Notes: generated from the letters alone by a model not told the origin. 64,000 nucleotides of DNA from Cynocephalus volans (GCF_027409185.1 NC_084475.1:18992130-19056129); one strand, 5' to 3'; shown: positions 46,014-59,499, counted from the first letter of the stretch. Numbers and translations are program-made.

Positions 46014-46330
46014 CTTGTCCCCTTACAGCAGGATGTGAAAGGCTTGCTCCGTTCTGTCCTTCAAAGGAGAGCTGTACCAAATCAGAGCAAAGTTTTCCTG
46101 TAGGTAAGACTGTAGGGCCGGGGATACCTGTGGAGACCCAGCCACAGACGTCCAGCACCAGGTCAGTCCAGAGCTGCTTCCTGAACTGACGGGGACAGCT
46201 GGCTGCGAGCCAGGCCAATCAGCCACCAGCCTCCACGGAGCGCCACTCCCAGTCCCTGCCACCACCCAGTTCCTGAAGTCAAGCTCCAGCACCTTCCGGG
46301 CGCCTTAACCATCTCCTCCCTTGCATGCAG
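46014..46330 (-). promoter_or_regulatory. Putative 5' UTR and promoter of CYTH1 exon 1b
   Basis: This lies immediately upstream of the exon 1b ATG. A CCAAT motif (CCAATCAG, plus strand 46215-46222) is about 200 bases upstream of the ATG. A perfect 12-base direct repeat (GTACGGGCACTT twice) is just outside at 46357-46380. The region is not CpG-rich and no TATA box is obvious. The promoter call is inferred from position only. Confidence 0.35.
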
Positions 46331-46689
46331 GCTTATGCTGCAGTCAGACTCGTTCAGTACGGGCACTTGTACGGGCACTTGGACATCCCTTTGCTCAGAC
46401 TCCACCAGAGCAGGGGATGGGGCTGGCTACTCTCTTTGTCTTCACTTTCTCCAAGTACTTTCTTAGAACAGGATCAGTAAAACCCCGGTGCCTTCACGAT
46501 GAGGTAAAAGCACATTTCCCAAGAGAATGACTAAGAGACTGTAATCACCACAGGCTGTTATGAGGTCACGGGCTAACAGCAGAAGGCAGGCTGTAGAGGC
46601 AAAAAATTATCCAAGGGCCAAACTCTCAATATAAGTTCAATTTTATCCTCCTCCTAATTTCTAACGTGTTGCACCAAAATGTTCTTCTC

Positions 46690-47060
46690 TGCATAGTCTT
46701 ATTATGTTCATGACACATGCTCATTGTTGAAAATTAGAAAGTAGTCATAAGGGGAAAAAACACCTTAACCCTATCCCCCCAGTGATAACCACTGATGACA
46801 TTTTAGTGTATCATATTCCAGACTTCAGTTCTATGTATTATGTCTCTCTCTATATATACATATACAAACATACGTATGTACATATACACAAACTGGACAC
46901 TTTACATGCTGTTTTATAACCACCTATTTTTACCTATAACAAACATTTTCCATGACTGTAATGTACATCTATCACATTTTTTATTATCCATGGTCTGGAT
47001 GTAATGTTTAACCAATCCCCTGTTGTAAGACTTTGAAGTGGTTTCCAGTTTTTCCGCCAA
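46690..47060 (-). mobile_element. Ancient L1-type fragment, antisense
   Basis: It contains reversed L1-like sequence (AACCAATCCCCTGTTGTAAG, GTGGTTTCCAGTTTTTCCGC) and an AT-rich TATACATATACA stretch. It is strongly diverged and lies just upstream of the exon 1b promoter region. Confidence 0.45.
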
Positions 47061-47269
47061 TCTCAGCACCCACGAGCACACATTTTAGCGTACTCTTTCG
47101 TCGTCTCCCTAGACAAATTCCTCAGAACCAATGGATCCAGACAGAGCTTTCTGTGTTCATGAGAAGGACTAAGGGTCCCATAACTCGGTTATTCATATTT
47201 ACGAGTGACAAGAAGAAGGAGAATATCTTGCACCTGACATGTCACCTCTGTAAGTGACGTTTATTGATG

Positions 47270-47420
47270 CTCGTGCTGCACCCAGCTTGACACGGCCTCA
47301 CTCACCTGATCCTGAAGCACCCCTTCATCCCCACTTTGTAGATGAGGACGCTGGCACCCAGAGTCACAGGGCTGGCCAACATCCGAGACCCAGCTGCAGA
47401 GCCCACCCTCTGTACCTTGC
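47270..47420 (-). repeat. MIR fragment
   Basis: It contains CCCACTTTGTAGATGAGGAC and GGCACCCAGAGTCACAGGGC, reversed MIR sequence. Confidence 0.55.
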
Positions 47421-47667
47421 TCACTGTGGGACCCCAAATCCCCTCTCCTCCTGTGAGTCTTGGTTACGGTAAATGCAAACTCCCGCAGCGGGTTTGCAGA
47501 AGCCTGAACCTGCTAGACTTTGGCCAGGTCCTGATTGCAGAGTTAGAAACACACATGGCCACAGTGGGACAACAGAGCAGTGCCACCAGTCACACTCTGA
47601 TGGTCCTGAGGTGCCTCAGGCCAGTGGCTCCACCCCATCCACTTCCTTTTTGCCTAATAATAGGTAA

Positions 47668-47716
47668 ATACACACACACACACACACACATACATATATG
47701 TATATATGTATGTAAA
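47668..47716. repeat. (CA)n/(TA)n microsatellite
   Basis: A CA dinucleotide run of about 10 units passes into TATATGTATATATGTATGTA. Confidence 0.9.
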
Positions 47717-49980
47717 TACTTTGTTTTGTAGAGGCAACTAACATAAACCCAACTTGTTGCCTTTTAGTATAGCATGTCAAAATCACAGTTATGCTTTGTC
47801 CTTTCCAATCTTCAGCCATTTCGAAACCTAAGTTGAATGATCCCCATATCAGTTAGATGGCTATCCTAACTTGTAAGAGGAAGGTCGGACGATAGAGCTT
47901 TTCTCTGCACCCCATACGCACAGGCACAATGGCTGGACCATGAGGTCTGGGCACTTATAGCTCTCAGAGATGCTGCAAGGTACCTGCCATGCCCTGAGGG
48001 GACCGAGCTTAACTTCTGCCAGTCATTGTTGACAGTTTGTAATGACCCAATTATCTTTTCATAAGTTTGAAGTATTTCCTCTTGTGAATTGCTTGTTCAT
48101 TGCCAATAGAAAAACAGGCAAAGGATATCACTTTTCTTACTGATTTGTAGATCACTAACACTTTGTATTGCATGCTGCAAATATTGTGTCATAATCTGTC
48201 ACTTGTTTTTAACTTTTGTTGTATCTTTTTGGCTTATAGATGTTTTTTACTTTGTTACAATAAAATCTATAATCTTACGCTGTTTCACTCAGCAAACGTT
48301 CAGGGAGCACACTGACTGCCAGGCGCTCCACTGGGACAAGGGGAAGGCAGAGAGAACACAGTGGTAAGTAAAAGACGCAGCGTGCCATTCGATAAATGCC
48401 GCGGAGAGCAGGGGTGTGGTTGGGAGGCCTCTGCTGAGGGTGGCAAGGAGGCCGGGGTGGCTGGAGCAGAAGACACAGCGTGGGCGGTGGGGGATGAGGC
48501 CGGAGTGAAGAAGGTGGTGGGAGGCCTGCACAGGGCCTGGGGGCTCTTTAAGGACTCTGGTGTCTATTCTGGGTGAGAAGGGTGGCCACTGCTAGGGTTC
48601 TGAATGAAGCAGGGCGATCCAACCTCCTTTGTGATGCCACCACCCTGGCTGTTAAGAAGAGACGGAGACCACAAGGGCTGGAGCTGGGAGACCAGCTGGG
48701 AGGCTGTTACCGTCATCATCCAGGTGAAAAATGGTGGCAACTCAAGCAGTAAAAGTGGCCAAATTCCTGCTATACTTACTGCTCAGGTAGAGCCAAGGGC
48801 TGTGGATGGATTCCATGTGAGGTGTGGAACAGAGGTCAAGGACCGTCCCAAGCTTTCTGGAGCCCCACTCTCCACTCTGCATGGCCACTGCCTCACAGCC
48901 CCCCCTCGCTCGGCCCACCTATGGCCCCGCACGTCCCTGCTCCTCGGGCCGTGACTCTCGGCTTCTGCTCCCTCTGTGTGATGCTGCGTTCTCACAGCGG
49001 GGATCTGATTGACTCATGCAGTAGCCATCATCCTACAGGCTCAGCCGGCCACCGCACAGGCTCCTGGCCAGCGTCAGGACAGGTTTATGCCCCAGCTTCC
49101 ATAACCCAGGAGGACCTGCCCCCAGGCTGTGAGCACAAGTTAGGGCACACCTGGCGCAACACCACACCGCCATCCATTTGGTTTTCGTTGTTCCAAAGCT
49201 AGTGCAACAAATAACACTGTCAAAAAAGGAAATAATGAATGAAGGGGCAGGTCTTAAACTCCTTAAAATTGACATTTAACTACTGAATCACCAAATTATA
49301 TGTTTGACTCACTCATAAGGAAAATGACTACATACTTTACCATCCATATTGGGACATTTCTGAGATTGAAAGTGGGTGCTATTAACAATTAGTTACATTA
49401 GTCATAACCAGGGTAACTACTAACTGAAACACAACCACCCCACTCATAAGGCCCATGGACAGTATCAATCCCAAACAGTGTTACAGAAAGATTATAATGT
49501 ATTTATGTAAATTGAAACTGTTAGTGTATTTGGAAGTAATGAAAAAAAAGGCATATTACAAAACCAGAATGATGACGGGGCCTCAGAGTGGTGTCTGAGC
49601 AAATGACACGAGACATCAGGAACCAGCACCGGCCCTATAAGAAGCATCAAACTAGCAGAGTGGAAGGAAACACTTGACAGCTGTTCACGTTGAAAATCAC
49701 ACATTAGGGCATTTTGATGCAGGTGTTTTGGCTCAAGACATTTTATATTTTCAATTAATAAATGCTTTAAATAGATTTAATCCCCAGCCTCGCCCCCTCT
49801 GGTGATGTATAAGGTGAGAAGATACAAACATGCAATGTTTAAAATGACACTAGAAGACAATGTACGTGAATGTCTATGTGATATTCCAGGGGAAGCTTGT
49901 TTTTTTAAAGTATGATACCCATCAGTCATAATCCCAGAGAGACAGACTGGGAGTCTGAAGAAGGTTAAAAGAAAGGCATC

Positions 49981-50066
49981 CTCCCATCCAAGTACAAACC
50001 AGGCCCAACCCTGCTTAGCTCAGATCAGACGAGATCAGGCGCGTTCAGGGTGCTGTGGCCGTAGAC
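49981..50066 (-). pseudogene. 5S rRNA pseudogene, 3'-truncated
   Basis: The minus strand opens GTCTACGGCCACAGCACCCT and continues through GATCTCGTCTGATCTGAGCT and GGTTTGTACTTGGATGGGAG, clearly 5S rRNA. It lacks about the last 30 bases and has a 3-base deletion before GCTAAGC. Matching AAGGCAT at 49973-49979 and 50071-50077 suggests a target-site duplication from retrotransposition. Confidence 0.9.
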
Positions 50067-50875
50067 AAGGAAGGCATTCTCTGTAAAAGGAGGGCAGGGT
50101 TTAGGGAGCCGACCAAGGAGTGGTGAGGCACCCCAGGGCTAGCAACAGGGGCGGCCCACATCAGTGCTAGGCCAAAAGGGGCTGGCAGGGGCCGAGCGGG
50201 CAGCCCCCAGCAGACAGCAGAACAGACAAGAGCAGAAGCGGAGCTGGAGGGGCATAGCCCCATGGCCAGATGAGGGAAGCAGCTTCCCACTGCAGGAAGA
50301 GCGCCGTGGAAATGCGGGAAGGGGAACGTGTACATGGCGATCTACTTCCCCAGTCCTGCTGATGGACTTTCGTCCCTGCTTCCCTTCTAGCCCACACTGC
50401 GCTGGGACGCCCCTGCACCTCCACCACTTCTCTGCTCTCATTAGTTCCTTTGGTTAATTTCCTAGAAGTGGGCCTGTGCTCGGTCAAAAGATACAAACTA
50501 ACGTAAGGCTCACTACACGTGCCGTGCCGTGAAAACGATTTCCAAAATAACTGTTTCCCCTTACCTGCTCTCTTCAAAAGCCACTAAACACCCGGCAAGG
50601 ATTATCATCCAAGACATCTGCCAACTAGGCAGACATAAAGTCGTAGTTTAACGTCTGTGCTTCTGATCAACAGAGATGTCAACACTTTTTGTTGTGTTTA
50701 TTTGGTGTGGGAATTCGTTCTATGAATTCTTCAGCACTTAAAAAAAACTGCAAAATGCTATAGATCTATTTTTGTAGAAAGACTCCCATGTTATGCCATT
50801 AAATAAAAAAATGTTAAGTTGTGTTTTTGTTTTAAAAATGAAAAAAGAAAGAATACTGGAAGAACACGACAACTA

Positions 50876-51560
50876 GTAATGTGCTGCATAACAACATTTT
50901 GGTCAATGATGACGGCACATATCAGGGGACTTCAAAAAGCACATGGAAAGAGTCTTATTATCTTTTAATTCTATTTTTCCGTGAACTTTTTGAAGTGCCC
51001 TCATACAACAGCAGTCCCATAAGCTTTTGATGAAGTCAAAAATTATCTATCACCTAGTGACATCATAGCCATCGTAATGTCACAGCCCCACGCATTATTC
51101 ACATGGTTGCGGTGACAATGCTGTGACCAAGCCTACCACACTGCCAGTCCTACAAAAGCACAGCACACGATTACTGTATGTATGCACTAACACTGGATAA
51201 CAGAAGACTACGTCACCTGTTTCTGCATGTACTGCACTATCCACTGTCACTTTCGAGCACACTCATGCTCATCTACCTTACTCCGGCAGCAGCCCTGTGC
51301 CTCTTGTGCTCACCGCGTCTCCTGACTGCACGGCTTTCTGCTGTGCTCAATCTAATCTCATGCTGTTCTGTTCATCATGGCCCCTGAGTGTGCGAAATCC
51401 ACAGCTAATGTTCCAGTAAGAGGCCACCTCGAGCCCGTACCTGGCTACGCCATCTAGGTGTGTGTACGTGCACTCTGTGATGTCTGCACAACCATCAAAT
51501 AGTCTGACGACGCATTTCTCAGGACGTACCGTCGTTAAGTGATACACGATGGTATTCTCT
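50876..51560. mobile_element. Tigger-like (MER82-type) DNA transposon remnant
   Basis: One end reads AATGTGCTGCATAACAACAT and TTGGTCAATGATGACGGCAC. The other reads CGACGCATTTCTCAGGACGT and CCGTCGTTAAGTGATACACG. With GTTTCTGCATGTACTGCACT inside, these match a family I recall with CAGTCATGTG-type ends. The family name is from memory. It is split by the MITE at 50920-51004. Confidence 0.55.
50920..51004. mobile_element. 85-base palindromic mariner-type MITE, nested
   Basis: Inverted ends (AGGGGACTTCAAAAAGCACA against GAACTTTTTGAAGTGCCCTC) flank the same TTATCTTTTAATTCT core, with TA at both borders. The surrounding sequence belongs to an older DNA transposon, so this copy inserted into it. Confidence 0.85.
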
Positions 51561-52109
51561 CTGGGTGGTGGCTTATGGATAAATTTCACTTTAAGCCCCT
51601 CCGCTCCCCGCCCCTGTTCCCTCGGACAGACTTCTAACTGGTCTCTAGCACCCATCTCGCAGCCCGACCTCACCCTCCCGCAGCGGCTCTGAAGCTGTCC
51701 ACCTAACACAGCCCTCAGCGTGTCGCTCTGCTACGGAACCTTCAACAGCCCGTCACCCGTCCGCGGAGCCCCAGCGTCTGATCCCAGCTCAACACCCGTC
51801 TTGATCTCACCCTGCTGCTTCTCCAGCCTTGTCTCCCAACACTCGCGCCTATTTGGTTTTTTTCTTCAACCAAGATAACACACACAAAAAATTTTAAAAG
51901 CAAATAGGCTTTCTAAGGCTTAAAACAGAAAGCCAGGCTCCTGCCCAGCTCTGCCCTCATTCTCCTTGAATCTTGCTCCACAGAGGCACCTTTTTGAGCT
52001 GTTTCTTCTGCTGAATACCCCCGTTTCCAACGAACATGCTTCCACCACTCATTCTCACTTCAGTCCTAGAACATCAACGGCCTGTCACGGAAAATGAGGA
52101 CTTCGCTCC

Positions 52110-52140
52110 CCCCACCCCACCCCCACCCCCACCCCACACA
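52110..52140. repeat. C-rich CCCCA repeat
   Basis: A run of CCCCACC-type repeats, purine-free on the plus strand except for single A bases. It is low-complexity sequence. Confidence 0.85.
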
Positions 52141-54261
52141 CGCGTACACACTCAGTAGTTACATAGGCATTTCTGGTTCAATTAGTACTTAGTATTTCCA
52201 CAGATACTACTCACAGCTAAGCTATATGACGTCCTATGACTGACATGCCAAACCCTCTACCAGCGTGCTCCCTGCGGTGTCCCCCCACAGTCCCCGCAGC
52301 CGCCACCACGGGAGCTCCGGCCTCAGCCCGATGCTGCACCCTGTTTCCTTCACGCCATGTGTCTTCCTTTCCCGGACTACTTCCTCATTTGGGTAGGGCA
52401 CATCCTTCAATAACCTGTAGCAGAAGAAGGATGTGCAAGGTGGACTTTTGATTGTCATTAGGAATTTTGAATGTCTGAAAATACCTTGATTCTCTTCTCC
52501 CTTGACCGGCATCTTGGCTGTGCAGAACCCTAAGCTGAAATCATTTTCCTCAGAGTGGAGACAGCCTCCCCACATCTCCCAGCTCCTGCATCACCGGAGT
52601 CACGGTGCCATTCTGACTCTCATTTGCATGTGACCTTTCCTCTCTCAAAAAGCCTTCAGGGCCTTACCTCTACCCTTAGTGCTGTGCAATTCTGCAGCAA
52701 GATGTCAGGGGTGAGCCTTTTCACACATTATGTTAGCTACTAGGTCCGGCCAAGTTCCGAAGTCCTACATTCCTAAATAATGTCCTCTCCCCTTTTTTCA
52801 GCTCTCATTTTTGGGGATTTCTATTACTTAGACAGTGAACCTCCCCTGTGATCTTTTATTTTTTTCTCTTGTCTTCTCAATTGTACTTTTCATCTCCCTT
52901 TTGAGCTTTCTAGGAAATATTCTCTAGTTTATTTTCTATTGAATGTCTTATTTCTGCTATTTTTAATTTGCAAAAACTCAACCTCTGAATACTTCTTTTT
53001 GATAGCATTCTATTCTTGTTTCATTAATATTTCAGACTCTCAAGTGTAGAGTTTTTAAAGCTTTCATCTATAGCCTCCCTGACCTGTTTCCTCAAACTTC
53101 TTTTCCACTGTTTGTTCTCTAACCTGTTAATACTGAAGATTTTCCTTAAATGTCTGGTAAATATAAGCTGTTTCTTCTCACTTAAGAGCGGCCTGATTAG
53201 AAGATCTGTGCAGTAGGTGTGGCCTACAGATTGGAGGGTGGCACTATAATATAATAAAGCAGTAACATGTAAAGACCCCACATGTAGGGCTCTGCAGGGT
53301 CTTTCTGCTTGGGCACAGAAGTGTTCTCCAGCCCTACCCGGGCTGTGTGGCCTATGAACCTGGACAGCAGTACTTGGGGAAGCAGGCAGAGGGATCCCAC
53401 AATTACGTGCATAGACATTCACTCACTCTCTCTGCCTCCACAGTCTTCTTCAGAGATTAAGCCTCATGTTCTATGAAAAGTACAAGAGAAACTGCCTTGC
53501 TGCGGGGATGGGAGATCTGGGGTCTTCCCACCATGAGCACTTGCAACCCACCCTCCAGTCTTTAACCCTACTGCACATCTCTATTCTCAGGGGACCCGGG
53601 TGCCCTGAAGCCTTTCTGGGATTTGGGGTCTATCATTCTGCTTCCTGGTGACCTCCCCTCCACAGCTCGGCTCTCTCCTGATAAGTTGACCTTGGTAAAG
53701 AGCTTAGGGTATACAATCAGGCAAGCTCCTAAAAGGCCTGGAAGCACCTCTGTGGGCTGGGGTGAAGAATGGCAAAGACTGCTGAGCCTCTGCAGCAGAA
53801 ATCCAGACACCTGGAGACAGCGCAACATCCTCTGAAAGGCTACTTCTACTTGAGTTATCTGAAAACGTGTGTTTGTACTGTTTTTCCTTACAGACATGGA
53901 GAACATCAATTAGACTTTGAAAAAAAAAAATTTTTTTTTTAAAAAAGACCTGAGGACAAAGGAAATATGTAATATGTAGCAAAGAATTCAAATGAGGAAT
54001 CCAAAGAATTTACCATCCCTTGGCATACGCCTACCTTGCACCTGGCAAAGCAAGCTATGGGATTTCTCATCACATTTGCCAGTATGTACTCCTGTGATGC
54101 AGAATTTTTAGCATTTTTATCATCAAAAGAAAAAGTCAAAACCAATTAGAACCCAAATGAAAACCTAACCATGTACCTTGTTTTGCTTTATGTACACAAT
54201 TTAAATTTATTTCAATTTTTTCTAATTAAGGCCATTAACTCTTACAAGAAAAAAAAGAGAA

Positions 54262-54320
54262 AGGTTTGATGCTAAGGTCAAGGGCTGGATCCCATCCCAG
54301 CCAGTAACCAAAAAAAAAAT
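54262..54320 (+). mobile_element. 5'-truncated tRNA-Ile-derived SINE
   Basis: Only the 3' half remains: GATGCTAAGGTCAAGGGCTG, GATCCCATCCCAGCCAG and an A tail. Confidence 0.6.
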
Positions 54321-57285
54321 TTCACAAAGACTGATCCTATTTCTTTCCTATGTGAAGAAAACCCATTATCAGTGCTATAAAATGCCACAAGACTGAAAAA
54401 CTATGGTTTTGACTTTATGTGCATTTTGGGGTCTTTTTCTTTCTGAGAAGGTGGTCAACAGCCCGGGTCAGCTGCTCGGAGAGGACCCCTGTGTTCAGGA
54501 GCTGAGTGTCAGGACCACAGCCTCTCAGTGCACCAGGATGCTCAGGAGCATCAGGAAGGCCCAGGAGAACAAGGGTTAATGGCCACCACTTTCTGGAGGC
54601 AATGGGTCAACGCCCCACAGGACCACTCTCAGCAGACACCGTCACCAACCACACCACAGTCCCAGGAGACACCTGGACACATGCTGTGAGTACTTTAGAA
54701 AATAGGAATTTGGTGTATTCACGATAATAAACAGAAACATCTTCCTCCATAAAGACAGAGAAGGAACAGTACAATTCACAAGTAAGAAAGAGGAAGGAAT
54801 GTGCAGCTGAAATAAACTTCAAACTATATCCAAGAGTGGTTGCTACAGTCATTTTCAATGTCCCTTAAACGTCAGAAATATTGTATGCGGTAAATACAAT
54901 CTGTGCTGCCCTCTGCTGGCTGAGTGAAGAGACGGTTAAAAGGGTGACCATTCTGCCAATAAATTAAATTACCTGTTGACTGGATATAGCAAAAAACAGG
55001 CAATGCATGTTCTAACCAGGACACAGGCCTTGCTCTGGTGACTTTCACCAGTACTGATTTTCTGCAAGGGCTCTGCTAATATTAACACTGGTTTTCCCTT
55101 TGTCCACACACTCTGGCTAGTCTGGAGAACAAGTACTAGCTTATGTCGCACAAGCAGATACAGGCAAAGGAATACACACGATAAGTGACAAATTAAATAG
55201 CGTGCGGGAAAGCGATGAGTGCTACGGCAAAGGAAGGAAATCAGGAGTGTGTGGCAGGGGTGCAGGGAGCTGTTAAGGATTAAATAACGTTGTCAGAACA
55301 GGAGTCACTGAGAAGATGAAATCTGAACCTGCTACTTCACCCCCCACACCCCAAAAAAGAGACTGCATTCAGGCTTTCCTTTTCTAAAACTCTGTAATAT
55401 ACAAAATGCATTTCTATGCTTCTCTGAACTTCCTACTTCTCTCCGTTCCTCACCACATGGACTAACGAAATCATGCACCATCTGTAAGATGTGATCACAC
55501 AGGCCACCTCTCCATGGGGAGAACTGAGCTCCGGGACACAGAGGCTGTGGCAGCTCAGCTTCCCATGTCCTTGTCCTTGTGTCTTCTTAGGATAAAGTCA
55601 CACCACCTGGTAGCCTGAGATTCTCTTACTTTGCACCTGAAAGCCTAATACATGTAGAACGCTAGCTGGTGTTCACACACACTGTTACTCACTAAAAAGA
55701 AAAGCATATGCTGATTACTCAACGTTAATTAAAAGATTTATTTGACTCTTTACTGGGTGTTCAGTCTAAGTGACGTGTCTGTTGAACTGTGCTAAGTACC
55801 ATGGGATTAGATGCTAGAGCTACAAAGATAAAGAGGACACACAGTACCTCCCCTCAAAACATGATAGTTTCCTGGAGGTCCCAGGTCATTTACAAAATAA
55901 ACAACTAAAAGGTGTGCTAAGGACCAGTCTAGGGACGCCCAGGGTACTCTGAGCTCACAGAAGAGTAACACCAAAAAAGTCCTTAGAAGAGGAGGGGAGA
56001 ACGTCAGAGTAGGCACCCTAGAAAGGGGGAGTGACTTTTAAGAAAATCCACCATCTTGGTGTCACTATCTAGAATTTAGGAAATCTGGGGACATTCGAAT
56101 ACTGCACTGTGGCCCCAATCTTGAAGGATCTACAGGTCAGCCTTTGGGGTGAGGAGGCACTGTCTGTGAGAGGACGGCATTTTCAGTCAAGGCTGCGCAG
56201 CACAAGAGACCTTTAAGACCCGGCTCTGCCTGGCTCCCCAACTTCATCTCCTGTGACCTCCATGTGGACCCATCACCCAGAGACCCACCTGCCTTTCTGT
56301 ACTCACATAATGATGTTTCCTCCTCCCAAGAATCTATCCCCCATCCTAACTTTGCTGAACAAATCTTCAGTCCAGTTATTCTGATTGTTTTGAAAATGAC
56401 ATTATGCCCAAAGTCATGAAAAAAATATTTGTGTTGGCTGGACTGCACATTCTCTTCCCGGCCAAGAAAGCTTCCGAGAAAAGAAGTTGACATGAAAAGA
56501 GATCCAGGAAAAGCAGATTCAAAGATAAAAGGAGGAGAAGGTCTTAACAAGAAGGCTTGTCAAGCTGTTACGGCCTGTTAAGGCATGTGACACTAACTAA
56601 AGGGACAGAGGCTACTGTCTGAGAATCAGTCAGGTCATTTTTAAAAGCATGCATCAGTTTGCAAAGAAATATACTTTTGCATAACTGCAGAACCTCTTCT
56701 GGGCATCACCATAACCCTGTGAAGTAGAGAAGGCCACCACCGCCACCACCCCATCCCATGATGAAGAAAGCCGCCCACCCAGGACCTGTAACACGAAGCC
56801 GATGGAGTTCCTCCCCTTGCAGGATGCCGCCCTGCCACTGTCTCAGGACCCCCCACGCCCTCTTTGTTCTGCTCTGTGCTGCCTCGTCTTGATGGGGGCA
56901 TGAGCTCCTCCCACAGTAACCAGACAAATATGAACAGCTTGAAAGTCAAGCGTGAGTCTCCTCAACTCTGAAGTTGCTAAAGAGACAGCTCCTCTCTACT
57001 GAAATAAGTTTAAGAACCACCAATGTGAACGAACAAGAAAGTTTTCCTACAGGCTAAATTCTGGTCTTTTTGTTTATTTTTATCAAAGCAAGATGCTTAT
57101 TAAATAAAGCACAGGTGTTAAATGATTATCCTGAGTTATTTTTTCAAACACAAAAAAGAATTATCTCCTTGAAGGCAGCATATAACATACTTACTTTCTT
57201 CTTGTTTTTAAACTACATAAGAAATACATGATTAGCATACTCTTGGGGGAGAGGGGTGACTAGAGAATATAAAATATAAAAACTA

Positions 57286-57390
57286 GGGGCTGGCAGGTTA
57301 GCTCAGTTGGTTAGAGCACAGTGTCACGACACCAAGGTCAAGGGTTTGGATCCCCACATCGACCAGCTGCCAAAAAACAGAAATAAAAAT
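57286..57390 (+). mobile_element. tRNA-Ile-derived SINE monomer
   Basis: It opens GGGGCTGGCAGGTTAGCTCA with an intact A box TAGCTCAGTTGG, then B box GGGTTTGGATCC and CCAGCTGCCAAAAAACAG tail. Confidence 0.8.
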
Positions 57391-57409
57391 CATACATATA
57401 TATTAAAAA

Positions 57410-58340
57410 GTCCCCTTTTACTGCCATCTCCCAAATCTGCTAACCTCCTCAGAAGAAGCCACTAGCACAAACATGCACCTACAGCTCTACAGGAGGATTT
57501 TTCTCCCCTATAAATCAAAGATTCAACATTATGCATTTTGCTACAAGTTACTTTTTTCAGTTAATGTGTCTTAGAGATTCTCTCACGTTGGAGCATATAG
57601 GTCTATCAGTTTTTTTTAACTGGTGCAGCCCACAGTAAAGCGTGGACCTGATTTTGATTTCCTCCTATTGAGCCTGTAAGTTGTTACCAGTTTGCTGCCA
57701 CAGCTATGCTACAACGAACGTCCTTCCACATCCACCTTTTTGTACCTGTGGAAGTATGTCTGAAGAAGAGATTCAGAAAAGCTAAATTACAGAGTTGACT
57801 GGTATGGGCATTGACTTTAACTTTTTGTTTTAAATAATTTTAGACTTGCAGAAAAGTTGCAAAAGCACGGAGTTTCTGTACACCCTTTGCCCGACTTCTC
57901 CTGACATTAACATCTTACATAATATAGCACAACTGTTGAAACCAGGAGATTAACACTGATACAATACTAATAACTAACCTAGCAATCCTACTGGATCTTC
58001 ACCAGTTTTCTCACTAATGTCCTCTTTTTCTGAGATCCAATCTAGGAGACCCTTCTGCATTTAGCTGTCATGTCTCCTTAGTCACTTCCGGTCTGTGACA
58101 GCTCCATAGTCCGTCTGTGTTTCATGCACGTGACACATTTGCAGAGTCCAGGTCAGTCACTTTGTAGAATGGTCCTCAATTTGGATGTGTTTGAGGTTTT
58201 CTCCTGATCAGACTGAGGTTATGCAATTTTGGCAAGAATAGCACAAAAAGTGAGGTTGTGTCCTTCCAGTGCATCGTGCTGGGGGTATATGATGTGATGT
58301 TAACCTTGAGCACTCGGTACAGATGAGTCTACCAGGAGTC
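57410..58340. mobile_element. Ancient L1M-type remnants
   Basis: 57480-57790 resembles L1 3' sequence (CAGTTTGCTGCCACAGCTAT). 57830-58340 contains AGACTTGCAGAAAAGTTGCA, CTAATGTCCTCTTTTTCTGA and TGTCATGTCTCCTTAGTCAC, familiar from old L1M 3' regions. Orientation is not assigned. Confidence 0.55.
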
Positions 58341-58839
58341 TCCACTGCTAACTTACTGTATCTTGGGAGACTCTGTAAGAGTATGCACACATCCTGCTCC
58401 TCATCGCCCTCTTTTGCCCACTAATTTCAGTGTCAATCAATGGTTGGGCACTTCAAGTTGGCTCATGTGTCTTTCAATCCGTCCCAATCATTTTTTGAAT
58501 ACTTCCTCATTTCCTGGCACCACAGAATTTTCCAGGCAGGCTCATTTGGTATTTTCCTTGCTCCAGCCCTGCGATCAACCCTTTCCAAGGATCCCTGGTT
58601 CCTTTCAATAGAGAATTGTATTTAGAAACCAAGGTCTGGGCACTGGGTGTGCTTAAGTGTAACAGACACCACCCAACCGCCTTCTGAAAGACTTCACCAA
58701 TTACTCCCTGACACACAGTACAAGAATGTCCCTTTCCTTGCAACTCCAATGTTCTTTTACACTTCGTCACCACCTGTTGGGATAATCTGAAATGGCACCA
58801 TGACCAGGACAGGCCTGGGGGTTGACTGCTCGGGCTCAG

Positions 58840-59010
58840 GCCTGGCTCTGCCGTGTCCTAGCTATTCAATCCCTAGTCGCTTGCGCTCTCGATGTCTGAT
58901 AGTGTTCGCATCTACCAAATGCAAAACATTTCTCCACTTCGGAGAGTTATTGTGAAAGTGCTTAAAACAGCACAGACATCTAATAAACACTCACTACATG
59001 CTGGCTGTGA
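58840..59010 (+). repeat. MIR fragment
   Basis: It contains CCTGGCTCTGCCGTGTCCTA, GGAGAGTTATTGTGAAAGTG and TCTAATAAACACTCACTACA, a nearly full MIR in sense orientation. Confidence 0.6.
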
Positions 59011-59499
59011 TTACTAGAAATTAAATTCGCACACACAGACATTGGTCCACCTAGACCAGTGCTGTCCCCAAGAAATACAATACGAGCCAAATATGTAATT
59101 TTAAATTTTCTAGTAACCACATTAAACAACTAAAAGAAACAGGTGAAATTAACTTTAATAATATATTTTATTTAACCCAATATATCTGAAATAGTATCAT
59201 TTCAACATCTAATCAATATAAAAAATTACTAAGATATTTGGCATTCTTGTTGTGTTTTACACTAACTGCACACTTCAAGTGCTTCCCAGTAGTTACAATA
59301 CAGGACAGTACAGAGCTAAACTAGTTCACTGATTTAGTTGTATACTTTATGACAAAAGACACGTGTATATGCACAAAAAGTATTCAAAGAACTGAACGCC
59401 CATTCATGATTGAAAAAGTCTCTTGGCAAACCAGAAAAAAAAGAACTTTTTTAATATGATAAAGGTATCTACAAACAACTTCCTATAAATATTGTGCTT

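Noticed and set aside
49492..49704. Minus-strand frame beginning MCDFQREQ
   Set aside because: Short, without motif or splice context, and in an AT-rich non-coding stretch.
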